DNA from: Micromonospora pallida
GTDB lineage: Bacteria; Actinomycetota; Actinomycetes; Mycobacteriales; Micromonosporaceae
Reading direction: 5' to 3'
Length of the DNA stretch: 64,000 bases
Assembly: GCF_900090325.1 (NCBI RefSeq)
Contig: NZ_FMHW01000002.1
Location: 1,364,001-1,428,000, forward strand
Shown here: positions 43,951 through 55,976 of the stretch, one piece after another
Layout of the letters: each line of letters opens with the position of its first letter
Numbering within the stretch: the first letter of the stretch is position 1
Program-made: the position numbers and the translations under genes
Notes under the pieces: generated by a model
The model's database searches: none
Seen by the model: the letters and a program-made list of their open reading frames with translations, nothing else
What the model was told of the DNA's origin: nothing

Positions 43951-45275
43951 GTGACCACCACACCCCCGACTGGGAGACCCGCGTCCTCGACGAGATCGAG
44001 CGCACCCGGGACGAACTGCTGACGCTCGCCGGAGACCTCATCCGGATCCCGAGCGAGAACCCTCCGGGGGACTGCACGGACGTCGGCAACTTCATCGCCG
44101 ACCACCTGCGCGCCGCTGGCCTCGACCCCGAGGTCCACGACGCCGGAGATGGTCGCCTCAGCGTCGTCGTCCACCGTGCTGCGAGCAACGCCGCGGTGGA
44201 CGACGACTCCAACTCGGCGCGGCATCTGGTGCTCGCCGGTCACACCGACGTCGTCCCCGTCGGTGACCTGAACCGTTGGACGTTCCCCCCGTTCGCGGGG
44301 GACATCGTCGACGGTTACCTCCGTGGGCGCGGGGCAAGCGACATGAAGGCCGGCCTCGCCGGGGTCATCCACACGCTCGTCGTCCTGCACCGCCTCGGTG
44401 TCCCGCTGGCCGGGAAGCTGTCGCTCGCGGCGGTCCCGGACGAGGAGCAGGGCGGTTCGCGCGGCGCGGACTGGCTCCTCGACCAGGGCGTCCTCGACGG
44501 CGCGACCGGCGCGATCATCGCCGAGCCCGCCGAGCGTACGCACCCGACGATCGGCCAGAAGGGCAGCAACTGGTTCCGGATGACGATCGACGGCAAGCCG
44601 GGGCACGGCAGCCTCCAGCCGCTGCACGGCGTCAACGCGAACCTCCTCGCGGCCAAGGCCGTCATCGCCCTGCAACAGCTCTGGGACATGAAGCCGGCGC
44701 CGCCGGCGGACGTCGTCGACCTCATCGAGCGGTCGAAGACGTTCGCCGAGGAGCGCGAGGGCTACGCCCCCGGCATCGGCGCCGTCTTCGAGCACGTCAC
44801 CGTCAACATCGGCACGATCCACGGCGGCACGTCGTCCAACGTCGTCGCGGACCGGTGCGTGGTCGACGTCGACACCCGGGTGCCGATCGGGTTGTCCCGG
44901 GCCGAGGTCCTGGCCCGGGTCCAGGAACTGCTCGCCGAGGCGGGCGTCGAGGCGACGATCGAGCCGACCGGCTTCCGCAGCGAGCCGAACTGGACGCTGC
45001 CGAGCGACCCGATCGTGGCCGAACTCGTCGCCGCCCTGCGCGAGCTGACCGGGGACCCCACCACGGAGGGGGTGCTCCAGTGGGCCTCCTCCGACGCCCG
45101 CACCTTCCGCAGCCACGGCATCCCGGTGCTCCAGTACGGGCCGGCGGAGCTGGCCACCATCCACGGCTTCGACGAGAAGGCGCCCGCCGCCGACGTCGTC
45201 CTCGCCGCGAAGACCTACGCCCTGACCACCCTCCGGTACCTCGGCGTCGCCGAGACCGCTGTCGAAAGCGAATGA
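43951..45275 (+). CDS. M20-family metallopeptidase (ArgE/DapE type), apparent frameshift at the start
   Basis: About 441 residues. The GTG at 43951 has GGAG 5 bases upstream and would give VTTTPPDWETRV, but only if the C run at 43963-43967 had six bases instead of five. As written the GTG is out of frame with the enzyme, and the only in-frame starts lie inside the upstream hairpin. The enzyme itself is intact: metal ligands in LVLAGHTDVVP and GRGASDMKAGLAG, the catalytic Glu in AAVPDEEQGG, a further Glu in IIAEPAE, and the dimerisation domain with GKPGHGSLQPL. It would remove an acyl group or cleave a dipeptide, with two metal ions. A one-base error or mutation is likely. Confidence 0.8.
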
Positions 45276-46225
45276 TCGTGCTGTCCCACGTGCTCACCGT
45301 CCTCGACCTGCTCGACCGTCCCGACGCCTCGGGCAAACTCGTCGCCGAGCACCTGCGCACCCTCGGCGACGACGCATGCTCGATCGTCGTCGAGACGGTG
45401 GCCGGCGAGAAGGGTTCGACCGACTTCATCCAGGTCACCGTCCCGGGCAGCCGCGGCAAGACCGTCGGCGGCGACGCCCCGACGCTCGGTGTCGTCGGCC
45501 GTCTCGGCGGTCTCGGCGCCCGGCCGGAACTCATCGGCTACGTGTCCGACGGTGACGGGGCGACCGCCGCCATCGCCACCGCCGCCAAGCTCCTCGCGAT
45601 GCACGCCCGGGGCGACATCCTGCCCGGCGACGTCGTCATCTCGACCCACATCTGCCCGGACGCGCCGACCCGGCCGCACGACCCGGTGCCCTTCATGGAC
45701 TCGCCCGTCGACATCACCGCGATGAACGAGCACGAGGTCACCTCCGAGATGGACGCCGTCCTGTCCATCGACACCACCAAGGGCAACCGCATCGTCAACC
45801 ACCGGGGCATCGCCATCTCCCCGACGGTCCGCGCCGGCTACATCCTCCCCACCAGCGCCGACCTGGTCAGCGTCCTGGAGACCGTGTCGGGTGAGCCGGC
45901 CGTCGTCTTCGCGCTGTCCACCCAGGACATCACCCCGTACGGCAACGGCCTGCACCACATCAACTCGATCCTCCAGCCGGCCGTCGCGACGGCCGCGCCG
46001 GTCGTCGGGGTCGCCATCACGACGGTGACGCCCGTCGCCGGCTGCGCCACCGGCGCGAGCCACGAGGTCGACATCGCCCTGGCCGCGCGTTTCTCCGTCG
46101 AGGTCGCCAAGGGCTTCACCGGGGGCGCGGTGTCCTTCTACGACGAGGGCCAGGCGACGCTCCTGGAGAACCTCTACGGCTCGGCCACCCACCTCCAGAC
46201 GAGCGGAACTCCCACGTCCGCCTGA
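45272..46225 (+). CDS. DUF1177-family protein
   Basis: 317 residues; the ATG overlaps the peptidase stop (ATGA). The whole protein matches the DUF1177 family. It has GEKGSTDFIQVTVPG near the start, VVISTHICPDAPTRPHDPVPF with His, Cys and Asp that could bind a metal, and VAGCATGASHEVDIA near the end. No biochemical function is known to me. Its tight coupling to an M20 peptidase and to peptide-importer genes suggests an enzyme acting on the same imported compound, probably a metal-dependent hydrolase-like fold. Confidence 0.85.
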   Translation: MIVLSHVLTVLDLLDRPDASGKLVAEHLRTLGDDACSIVVETVAGEKGSTDFIQVTVPGSRGKTVGGDAPTLGVVGRLGGLGARPELIGYVSDGDGATAAIATAAKLLAMHARGDILPGDVVISTHICPDAPTRPHDPVPFMDSPVDITAMNEHEVTSEMDAVLSIDTTKGNRIVNHRGIAISPTVRAGYILPTSADLVSVLETVSGEPAVVFALSTQDITPYGNGLHHINSILQPAVATAAPVVGVAITTVTPVAGCATGASHEVDIALAARFSVEVAKGFTGGAVSFYDEGQATLLENLYGSATHLQTSGTPTSA

Positions 46226-46275
46226 GCGGGCGCGGGCGGCGAGCTCACGCGGCACACGGAACAAGGAGCACGGAC

Positions 46276-48060
46276 ATGGCTGACACCCTGCTGTCGATCG
46301 AGAACCTGTCGATCCGCATCGACACGTCCCGTGGCCCGATCCACCCCGTCCGGAACCTCGACCTGACCATCTCGCGCGGCGAGATGGTCGGGCTGGTCGG
46401 CGAGTCGGGCTCGGGCAAGAGCGTCACCGCCATGTCGATCACGGGGCTGCTCCCGGCGCGGCAGGCGCGTATCACCGGCGGGCACATCCGCTTCGACGGG
46501 CGCGACCTCGCCGCGCTGTCCGACCGGCAGATGCGCCGGATCCGGGGCAAGGACATCGCCACGATCTTCCAGGAGCCGATGACCGCGCTGAACCCGGTGT
46601 TCACCATCCGCGACCAGCTCACCGAGCCGCTGCGCCAGCACATGCGCCTCGGCCGGCGACAGGCGATGGACCGGGCCGGCCACCTGCTCGACATGGTGGG
46701 CATCCGCGACACCGCCCGCGTCCTCGCCGGATACCCGCACGAACTGTCCGGCGGGATGCGCCAGCGGGTCATGATCGCCATGGCCATGGCGTGCGAGCCG
46801 AAGCTGCTCATCGCCGACGAGCCGACGACCGCGCTCGACGTGACCACCCAGTTGCAGATCCTCGACCTCATCATGGACCTGCAGGAGCAGCACGGCACAG
46901 CCGTCCTGCTCATCACGCACGACCTCGGGGTCGTCGCCCAGACCTGCCAGCGGGTCGCCGTGATGTACGGCGGTGAGTTGCAGGAGACGGCGACGACCGA
47001 GCAGCTCTTCGCCGCGCCCCAGGCCGACTACACCAAGCGGCTGCTCAGCTTCATCCCCTCCGCCCACGCGCACGTCGTCGAGGCGGTCGAGGCGCTCGCC
47101 GAAGAGGGCACGGCGGGTGACGCTTCGACACCGGTTCCCGTCGAGGGAGACCCGGCCGCCCCCACCGAGGCAGCCGACGACGACGCGCCGGTGCTGCTCG
47201 AGGTGACCGACCTGACGAAGGTCTTCACCGGGCGCCGTCGCCGGCTGGGACGTCCGGCGGAGGTCGTCCGAGCCGTCGACGGCGTCTCCTTCCGGGTGCG
47301 TCGGGGCCGCACGCTCGCCATCGTGGGCGAGTCCGGATCGGGCAAGTCGACGACCGGGCGTGCCCTGCTGCGCCTGCACGAGCCGACGTCGGGGGCGGTC
47401 ACCTTCAACGGGGCCGACCTGCTCGCGGCGAGCGACGACGAGATGCGTCGGCTCCGCTCGGAGATGCAGATCGTCTTCCAGGACACGTACGCCTCGCTCG
47501 ACCCACGGTGGACGATCCACCGGGCCCTCGCCGAGCCGCTGCGCCTGCACACGGACCTCGACGACGCGGCGATCCGCGCCCGCATCGTCGAGGTGCTCAA
47601 GACCGTCGGCCTGGGGGAGGACGCCATCGACCGCTTCCCGCACGAGTTCTCCGGTGGCCAGCGTCAGCGGATCGGCATCGCGCGGGCCCTCATCCTCAAC
47701 CCGAGCCTGGTCGTCTGCGACGAGCCCGTGTCGGCGCTCGACGTGTCGGTGCAGGCACAGGTGCTCGACCTGATGAAGCAGTTGCAGAAGGACCTCGGAC
47801 TCACCTACGTCTTCATCTCGCACGACCTCTCCGTGGTCGAGATGATGGCCGACGAGATCGTCGTGATGAGCCAGGGCCGCGTCGTCGAGCAGGGCACCGT
47901 CGAGGAGATCTTCACCAGGCCGCAGCACCCGTACACCAAGGCGCTGCTCGCCGCGATCCCGGTCGCCGACCCCACCGCGCGGGTCGACCGGGCCGTACGA
48001 CGCAGCATCGTCGAGCGCGGCGTCGCCGCCGCCGACCTACCCGAGAAGGTGGCAGCCTGA
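46276..48060 (+). CDS. Dipeptide-type ABC transporter ATPase, fused DppD-DppF
   Basis: 594 residues behind AAGGAG. It has two complete ATPase domains in one chain. The first (about 1-265) has Walker A GESGSGKS, signature LSGGMRQRV and Walker B LLIADEPTTALDV. The second (about 305-580) has GESGSGKS, FSGGQRQRIGIARAL and VVCDEPVSALDVS. Each ends in the oligo_HPN extension typical of peptide importers (PQADYTKRLL, PQHPYTKALL). An acidic linker of about 40 residues joins them. It powers the importer encoded upstream and overlaps the AroM gene by one base. Confidence 0.94.
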   Translation: MADTLLSIENLSIRIDTSRGPIHPVRNLDLTISRGEMVGLVGESGSGKSVTAMSITGLLPARQARITGGHIRFDGRDLAALSDRQMRRIRGKDIATIFQEPMTALNPVFTIRDQLTEPLRQHMRLGRRQAMDRAGHLLDMVGIRDTARVLAGYPHELSGGMRQRVMIAMAMACEPKLLIADEPTTALDVTTQLQILDLIMDLQEQHGTAVLLITHDLGVVAQTCQRVAVMYGGELQETATTEQLFAAPQADYTKRLLSFIPSAHAHVVEAVEALAEEGTAGDASTPVPVEGDPAAPTEAADDDAPVLLEVTDLTKVFTGRRRRLGRPAEVVRAVDGVSFRVRRGRTLAIVGESGSGKSTTGRALLRLHEPTSGAVTFNGADLLAASDDEMRRLRSEMQIVFQDTYASLDPRWTIHRALAEPLRLHTDLDDAAIRARIVEVLKTVGLGEDAIDRFPHEFSGGQRQRIGIARALILNPSLVVCDEPVSALDVSVQAQVLDLMKQLQKDLGLTYVFISHDLSVVEMMADEIVVMSQGRVVEQGTVEEIFTRPQHPYTKALLAAIPVADPTARVDRAVRRSIVERGVAAADLPEKVAA

Positions 48061-48761
48061 TGTCCGAAACGGTACGTCGCGGGCGGCCGAGGCTCGGTCT
48101 CGTCACGATCGGCCAGGCGCCCCGTGTCGACCTGATCCCCGACGTCGAGATCGCCCTCTCCGCCGTCGACTGGGTCGAACACGGCGCGCTGGACCTCCTC
48201 GACGCGGACGGCATCGCCCGGCTCGAACCACGCGGCGGGGAACGTACCCTGGTCTCCCGCCTGCGGGACGGCTCGCGCGCCCGGCTCGGGGCGACGAGCA
48301 TCGCCCCGGCCCTCGACGACGCCATCCGGCGGTGCGTGGCCGACGACTGCGGCGCCGTCCTCGTGCTGTGCACCGGCCGCGTCGAGCACGGCCCGGCGTC
48401 GGTGCCGGTGCTCCACGCGGAGGAACTCGCCCACGAACTCATGGCGGAACTCGTCGGTACGGGGCGCCTGGGCGTGCTGTGCCCCATGCCGGAACAGTTG
48501 GCGGACATCCGGGAACGATGGTCAGAACGCCTGGGCCGTCCGGTCGTCGCGGCGGCCGTGGACCCGTACACGGCCGGACTCGACGAGGTGGCCGCCGCCG
48601 GCCGGGAGGTCGCCGCCGGCGGAGCCGACCTGGTCTTCCTCGACTGCATCGGCTACACGGGACAGCAGCGAAGCGTGCTCGCCGCCGAGGGCATCCGGGC
48701 CGAGACCGCCCGCCACCTCGCGGTGACGGGCGCGATAGCTCACCTGTCTTCCCCGTCGTGA
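48060..48761 (+). CDS. AroM-family protein
   Basis: 233 residues; the ATG overlaps the ATPase stop (TGATG). It opens with LGLVTIGQAPRVDLIPDV, the AroM signature. A cysteine in VLVLCTG and another in VFLDCIGYT sit at places comparable to the two catalytic cysteines of Asp/Glu racemases, a related fold. AroM was named from an Escherichia coli gene near aroL, but its reaction is unknown. As the last gene of a peptide-importer operon with M20 and DUF1177 proteins, it may act on an amino-acid-like product, perhaps by racemisation or isomerisation. Confidence 0.87.
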   Translation: MSETVRRGRPRLGLVTIGQAPRVDLIPDVEIALSAVDWVEHGALDLLDADGIARLEPRGGERTLVSRLRDGSRARLGATSIAPALDDAIRRCVADDCGAVLVLCTGRVEHGPASVPVLHAEELAHELMAELVGTGRLGVLCPMPEQLADIRERWSERLGRPVVAAAVDPYTAGLDEVAAAGREVAAGGADLVFLDCIGYTGQQRSVLAAEGIRAETARHLAVTGAIAHLSSPS

Positions 48762-49637
48762 GCTGACCACGAACGTTCGCCGGGTTGGTCGAGTTCCGAA
48801 GACGGAGCGGCACGCCCCACGGGTCCGGGTAGGTCCCGACTCCGTCGCACCACAGGTCAGGAGCCGACCGGCCCGGGGGGAACCGCCGTCGTACCGGGCG
48901 CCAGCGAAGGTGGACAGTGCGGCGCGGACCCCCTCCACGGGGAAGCCGGTGAGACGTAAGCTGTGTCTGCCCTGGTCCTGCCGCCAGAGTTTCCTCAGCA
49001 CCGCGTGACGGGCCAGAGCCGATGAGCCGGCGAGGCCGACCATCAGGGTTGGGGTCCGGCCCAGGTCGACGACATCGACGGTGGCGACGTCACTCCACGG
49101 GATGGTGACCTGCTCGTCCTTGTCCTGCCCCACGGTGACGAGCAGCCCGCGACCGTCGATGAGCAGGCGAGGATAGCGCTGGAACGCGTTCGTGGCGATC
49201 GCGATGCTCTTGGCGAAGAAGTAGGCTGAGGCCATCGCCGTTCCCAGGACGATGAGAAAGCCGATCGCCTCGGTCATGGCGGAGGCGTCCTCGGGCAACG
49301 CCAACCGTCGGTCGGTCGAGTCGATGAAGCCCCAGCCGAAGAGCAGCAGGAGGCCGACGTGGGTGGCGAAGTCGGCACCGTGGTGCACGGCCGTGGCGCG
49401 GAACTCCCCGCTGACCTGCATGGCCGGTTGCGCTGTAGGTACGGTCCGGGAGCCGGATTCCTGTCGCCTGCCGGCAAAGGGCAGGAGGAGGCCGAGCAGG
49501 CCGGTGACGGCACCGGCGACGCCGAGTAGGATCTCGAACTTCTCGTTCCCCACCACGACCCAGACGACCGCGATGACTGCCAGGCCGGCGGCGAGGATTG
49601 CCCACACCGCTCCCCATGACAACCTTCCTCGGGTCAC
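48522..49637 (-). CDS. Membrane protein with PH-like domain; C-terminus probably frameshifted
   Basis: Starts at a GTG (49637) with GGAGG 6 bases upstream. The first 75 residues hold two hydrophobic segments and about residues 100-165 hold two more. A PH-like stretch follows (RLLIDGRGLLVTVGQDKDEQVTIPWSDV). After ARYDGGSP, near residue 255, the sequence turns Arg/Gly-rich. It runs antisense over the last 240 bases of the AroM gene, which is implausible. Reading five instead of six G at 48875-48880 would end the protein after GPVGS, at 48857. I think the true gene is 48857-49637 and the tail is an artefact of an indel. Function unknown. Confidence 0.6.
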   Translation of the reverse strand: MTRGRLSWGAVWAILAAGLAVIAVVWVVVGNEKFEILLGVAGAVTGLLGLLLPFAGRRQESGSRTVPTAQPAMQVSGEFRATAVHHGADFATHVGLLLLFGWGFIDSTDRRLALPEDASAMTEAIGFLIVLGTAMASAYFFAKSIAIATNAFQRYPRLLIDGRGLLVTVGQDKDEQVTIPWSDVATVDVVDLGRTPTLMVGLAGSSALARHAVLRKLWRQDQGRHSLRLTGFPVEGVRAALSTFAGARYDGGSPRAGRLLTCGATESGPTRTRGACRSVFGTRPTRRTFVVSSRRGRQVSYRARHREVAGGLGPDALGGEHASLLSRVADAVEEDQVGSAGGDLPAGGGHLVESGRVRVHGRRDDRTAQAF

Positions 49638-49780
49638 GCTGCGCCTCCAGGCTGGACCGACAGCTCCCGCATCAATGTAGGGCATGGCCCCTCACACCGA
49701 ATGCCGTCATGATCGACAGCCAGGCCGCGTGGTGCGTTGTCGACCCCGACAGGGCGGTGCGCGCCGCCCTCATGCAGGCA

Positions 49781-49859
49781 TGCCGTCGTCCCGGCGTTCG
49801 CTTCGCCTGTCAGGCCAGTGTCGAAAGTCGACTTCGAAGCGAACGCCGGGACGTCGGCA
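49781..49859. terminator. Long hairpin downstream of the geosmin synthase gene
   Basis: Bases 49781-49805 pair with 49835-49859 over 25 positions with one T-T mismatch, leaving a 29-base loop. It begins 21 bases after the stop of the geosmin synthase gene on the minus strand and is the only structure in the 242-bp gap to the next gene. It is probably the operon terminator, though its size is also compatible with a small palindromic repeat element. Confidence 0.65.
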
Positions 49860-49879
49860 CCAAGCAGGTCGTACCGTTC

Positions 49880-53039
<3,160 letters not shown>

Positions 53040-53042
53040 GGG

Positions 53043-54485
53043 TCAGCTCCCGGACCGCTGCGGCACGTCGCCGTAGTGGCCGACCTCGACGTCCTCCAGC
53101 ACGCCGAGCGCGTCCGGCACCAGCACGGCCGCCGAGAAGTACGCGGTCACCAGGTAGTTCATCACCGCCTTCTCGTCGATGCTCATGAACCGTACGGAGA
53201 GGCTCGGCTGGTACTCGTCCGGCAACCCGGTCTGGTGCAGGCCGACGACGCCCTGGTCCTCGACCCCGGTCCGCATCGCGATGATCGACGTGGTGAGCGT
53301 CGGGCTGACCGGGATCTTGTTGCAGGGCAGGATCGGCACGCCCCGCCAGGCCGGGACGGTGTGGCCGTTCATGTCGATGCTGGACGGATAGAGCCCGCGC
53401 CGGGTGCACTCCCGGCCGAACGCGGCGATGGCCTTCGGGTGGGCCAGGATGAACCGGGTGTTGCGCCGGCGGGCCAGCAGCTCGTCCATGTCGTCCGGGG
53501 TGGGCGGGCCGGTACGGGTGTGGATGCGCTGCCGCAGGTCCGCGTTGTGCAGCAGGCCGAACTCGCGGTTGTTGACCATCTCGTGCTCCTGCCGTTCCCG
53601 CAGCGCCTCGACGGTCAGCCGGAGTTGCTCCTCGAGCTGGTTCATCGGGTGGTTGTAGAGATCGGCGACCCGGGTGTGCACCCGCAGTACGGTCTGCGCG
53701 ACGGACAGCTCGTACTCGCGCGGCGCGGCGTCGTAGTCGACGAACGTGCTGGGCAGCCGGGGCTCGCCGGTGTGTCCGGCGGCCAGTTCGATCGCCGCCT
53801 CCCCGAGCCGGTTCTGGGGTTTCCCGGTGGCCTCCCGGTACGCGTCCAGGTGCGCGCGCAGCGCCGGGGTCCGGTCGGCGAGCTCCCGGAACTCGCTCAC
53901 CGGCAACTCCAGGACGATGCACCGGGTGGTGGCCTGCGCGGTGGTGTCCCAGGTCGCCTCGGCGTCGGTGAGCGCCGCGTCGCCGAGGTAGTCGCCGTCG
54001 GCGAGCACGCCCCGCACGGACTGGCCGCCGTACTGTCCTTCGCCGAGCTTGGTGACCTTGCCGTGGGCGATGGCGAGCACCCGGTCGACCGGCCCACCGG
54101 CCGGCAGGATGGTCTCGCCGGCCGCGTACTCGTGCTGGGTGAACCGGTCGGCGATCGCGGCGAGCACGCCCTCGTCGGCGAAGCCGCGCAGCGCGGGCAG
54201 TTCACGCAGCTCGCCGGGCACGAGTTGGACCTGTGCGCCGGTGTTGGTGAAGGAGAGCCGCCCGTCGCCGACGACGTAGGACAGTCGCCGGTTCACCCGG
54301 TACGTGCCGCCGACCACGTCGACCCAGGGCAACACCCTGAGCAGCCAGCGGGAGGAGATCTCCTGCATCTGCGGGGCGGACTTGGTGGTGGTCGCGAGGG
54401 TGCGTGCCCCCGCGGTGCTGAGGCTGGTCTGTGCGTTCTCGTGCTGCGTGCTGTCCGAGGACCTGTCCGATCCGGTTACCGACAC
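53043..54485 (-). CDS. Family 2B encapsulin shell protein with cyclic-nucleotide-binding domain (EshA-like)
   Basis: 480 residues from a GTG at 54485; the longer frame to 54581 is basic and lacks a ribosome site. After a disordered Ser/Thr/Gln-rich N-terminal arm, residues about 110-235 form a cyclic-nucleotide-binding domain ([31 protein letters not shown]). The rest is the HK97-type shell fold of EshA relatives, with [20 protein letters not shown] and a C-terminus reading [20 protein letters not shown]. Family 2B encapsulins build protein shells and are best known around 2-methylisoborneol synthase. Leading a geosmin synthase operon, this one may enclose terpene-forming enzymes, with cAMP or a similar ligand controlling access. 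Confidence 0.9.
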   Translation of the reverse strand: MSVTGSDRSSDSTQHENAQTSLSTAGARTLATTTKSAPQMQEISSRWLLRVLPWVDVVGGTYRVNRRLSYVVGDGRLSFTNTGAQVQLVPGELRELPALRGFADEGVLAAIADRFTQHEYAAGETILPAGGPVDRVLAIAHGKVTKLGEGQYGGQSVRGVLADGDYLGDAALTDAEATWDTTAQATTRCIVLELPVSEFRELADRTPALRAHLDAYREATGKPQNRLGEAAIELAAGHTGEPRLPSTFVDYDAAPREYELSVAQTVLRVHTRVADLYNHPMNQLEEQLRLTVEALRERQEHEMVNNREFGLLHNADLRQRIHTRTGPPTPDDMDELLARRRNTRFILAHPKAIAAFGRECTRRGLYPSSIDMNGHTVPAWRGVPILPCNKIPVSPTLTTSIIAMRTGVEDQGVVGLHQTGLPDEYQPSLSVRFMSIDEKAVMNYLVTAYFSAAVLVPDALGVLEDVEVGHYGDVPQRSGS

Positions 54486-54643
54486 GGTGCCACCGCCGTT
54501 CTGTGACCGAGGGATCCGCGCATGCCTGCGCGCGAAGGGTTTACGCAACTTGCGTTCGCGAGCTTTCTGCGGGCAGAGCATGTGTCAGCCATGGACGATC
54601 CACAATGGAGCAGCGATATACCCGTCAATATGCTGGCGTGTAC

Positions 54644-54661
54644 CGATATCTACTGATATCG
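54644..54661. promoter_or_regulatory. Inverted repeat upstream of the encapsulin operon
   Basis: CGATATC at 54644-54650 and GATATCG at 54655-54661 form a perfect inverted repeat with spacer TACT. It lies 160 bases upstream of the encapsulin start, in an AT-rich patch that also holds GATATA at 54615-54620. It is a candidate operator or promoter element for the terpene operon. Confidence 0.45.
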
Positions 54662-54743
54662 TGGCGCGCGCCGGGCGCGGCACCCGATCCGGCGGCCAGC
54701 GTTCGTCGGGCCGCCGGTGGCCGACCGCTCGCGCGGCCGGTGA

Positions 54744-55940
54744 TCAGGCGAGGCCGGCGCGGCCGGCGAGGGCCCAGGCGTCGGCCCGGACGAGCCCGTC
54801 GTCGTTCGACAGCAGGTCGGTGATGGCCCGCCGGGCGTACCGGTTCACCCGAAGCTCCTCGGCGCAGGCCTGCTCGGCCTTGCCGAGGGCGAGCAGGGTG
54901 CCGGGTGCGCTCCGGGCCCGCGCGTGTACGCAGGCGAGGGTGATGAAGCCACGGCTGCGCCGGGCCCGGTCCGGCATGCTGTCCGGCTCGACGCGGGCGG
55001 ACAGCCGCAACGCGTCCGACAGGTGACCGAGCCGCAACGCGACCCGGACCGCCTGCAGGGCCACGTCCTGGACGCCGAACGGGCTCCGTGGATCGTCCGG
55101 GGCCGCCTCACGGGCGTACCCGGCCGCGCGGCTCAGCCAGCGCCGGGCGGCGTGCGCGGCGTTCCCGGCGGTCGCGATCCGCGCGGCGGCCAGGTGCAGC
55201 CGGCCGGCCACCGCCGGGCGGGCCGCGCAGGCGCAGTCACCCACGGTGCGCAGTGCCGTGTCGCAGGCCGCCTCGGCGCTGGGCAGCGCCCCGAGGTGGG
55301 CGAGGGTCTGCGCGTACGTGCCGATGGCGGCGGCCGTGGTGCAGGCGCAGCCGCCGTCGCGCGCCGCGAGCACCGCGTGCTGCGCCGCCGCCAGCGCGGT
55401 GGTCCCGTCGCCGACCCGACTCGCCAGCTGACACGCCAGCCGGTAGGCGTGGGCCGCGGCCTCGCCGGTCGCCGCGCGCAGGACGGCCGGGAGGCGGCCG
55501 AGCGTACGGGTGTAGGGCTCCGCCGAGTTCTGCCATTCGGCCCACAGCCAGGTCACCTCGTCGCCGAGGGTGCCATCCGGCCGGGCGTTTGCCGCGTCCG
55601 CCGTCCCGCCTTCCGCCGACGGCGCTCCGGGGCGTCGGAGCGCGGCGGCGGGCAGGGTGAACACCGCGTCGCGCAGTGCCGTCAGGTCCAGTGGCGACCG
55701 GGGTGGGGCGACCGGGCGGGCCGTGGCGCTGGCGACGAAGGCCGCCACGTCGGCGACCTGCAACACGGTGGCGAGCTGGAGGAGAACGGAGAGCCGGTCC
55801 ACCGGCCGGTCGCCCCGCTCCACCTGACGGACCCACTCGGCGCTGCGGCCCACCAGGTCGCCCAGTGCCCGGCGGGACAGGCCCCGGTGCTGCCGGGCGA
55901 GCGCGATCCTCCGGCCGAGTGGTGGGTCCACAGTGGTCAT
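54744..55940 (-). CDS. XRE-family regulator with TPR-like C-terminal region
   Basis: 398 residues from the ATG at 55940. The N-terminal helix-turn-helix (about 8-62) reads LGRRIALARQHRGLSRRALGDLVGRSAEWVRQVERG. The remaining 330 residues are Ala-rich helices resembling tetratricopeptide repeats. They include two CxC clusters (GGCACTTAA and GDCACAARP). A TATAGT lies 11 bases before the ATG with no Shine-Dalgarno sequence, so translation may be leaderless. Proteins of this type are common regulators of development and secondary metabolism in actinobacteria. It lies upstream of the terpene operon on the same strand and could control it, but that is a guess. Confidence 0.87.
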   Translation of the reverse strand: MTTVDPPLGRRIALARQHRGLSRRALGDLVGRSAEWVRQVERGDRPVDRLSVLLQLATVLQVADVAAFVASATARPVAPPRSPLDLTALRDAVFTLPAAALRRPGAPSAEGGTADAANARPDGTLGDEVTWLWAEWQNSAEPYTRTLGRLPAVLRAATGEAAAHAYRLACQLASRVGDGTTALAAAQHAVLAARDGGCACTTAAAIGTYAQTLAHLGALPSAEAACDTALRTVGDCACAARPAVAGRLHLAAARIATAGNAAHAARRWLSRAAGYAREAAPDDPRSPFGVQDVALQAVRVALRLGHLSDALRLSARVEPDSMPDRARRSRGFITLACVHARARSAPGTLLALGKAEQACAEELRVNRYARRAITDLLSNDDGLVRADAWALAGRAGLA

Positions 55941-55976
55941 CGGCGGCAAACTATACAACCCGCTGTGTCGGCATGG

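Noticed and set aside
42147..45164. A 1005-codon open frame on the minus strand opposite the DppA and M20 genes
   Set aside because: It mirrors well-supported plus-strand genes; its translation is Val/Gly/Asp/Arg-rich with no domain, a usual effect of high third-position GC.
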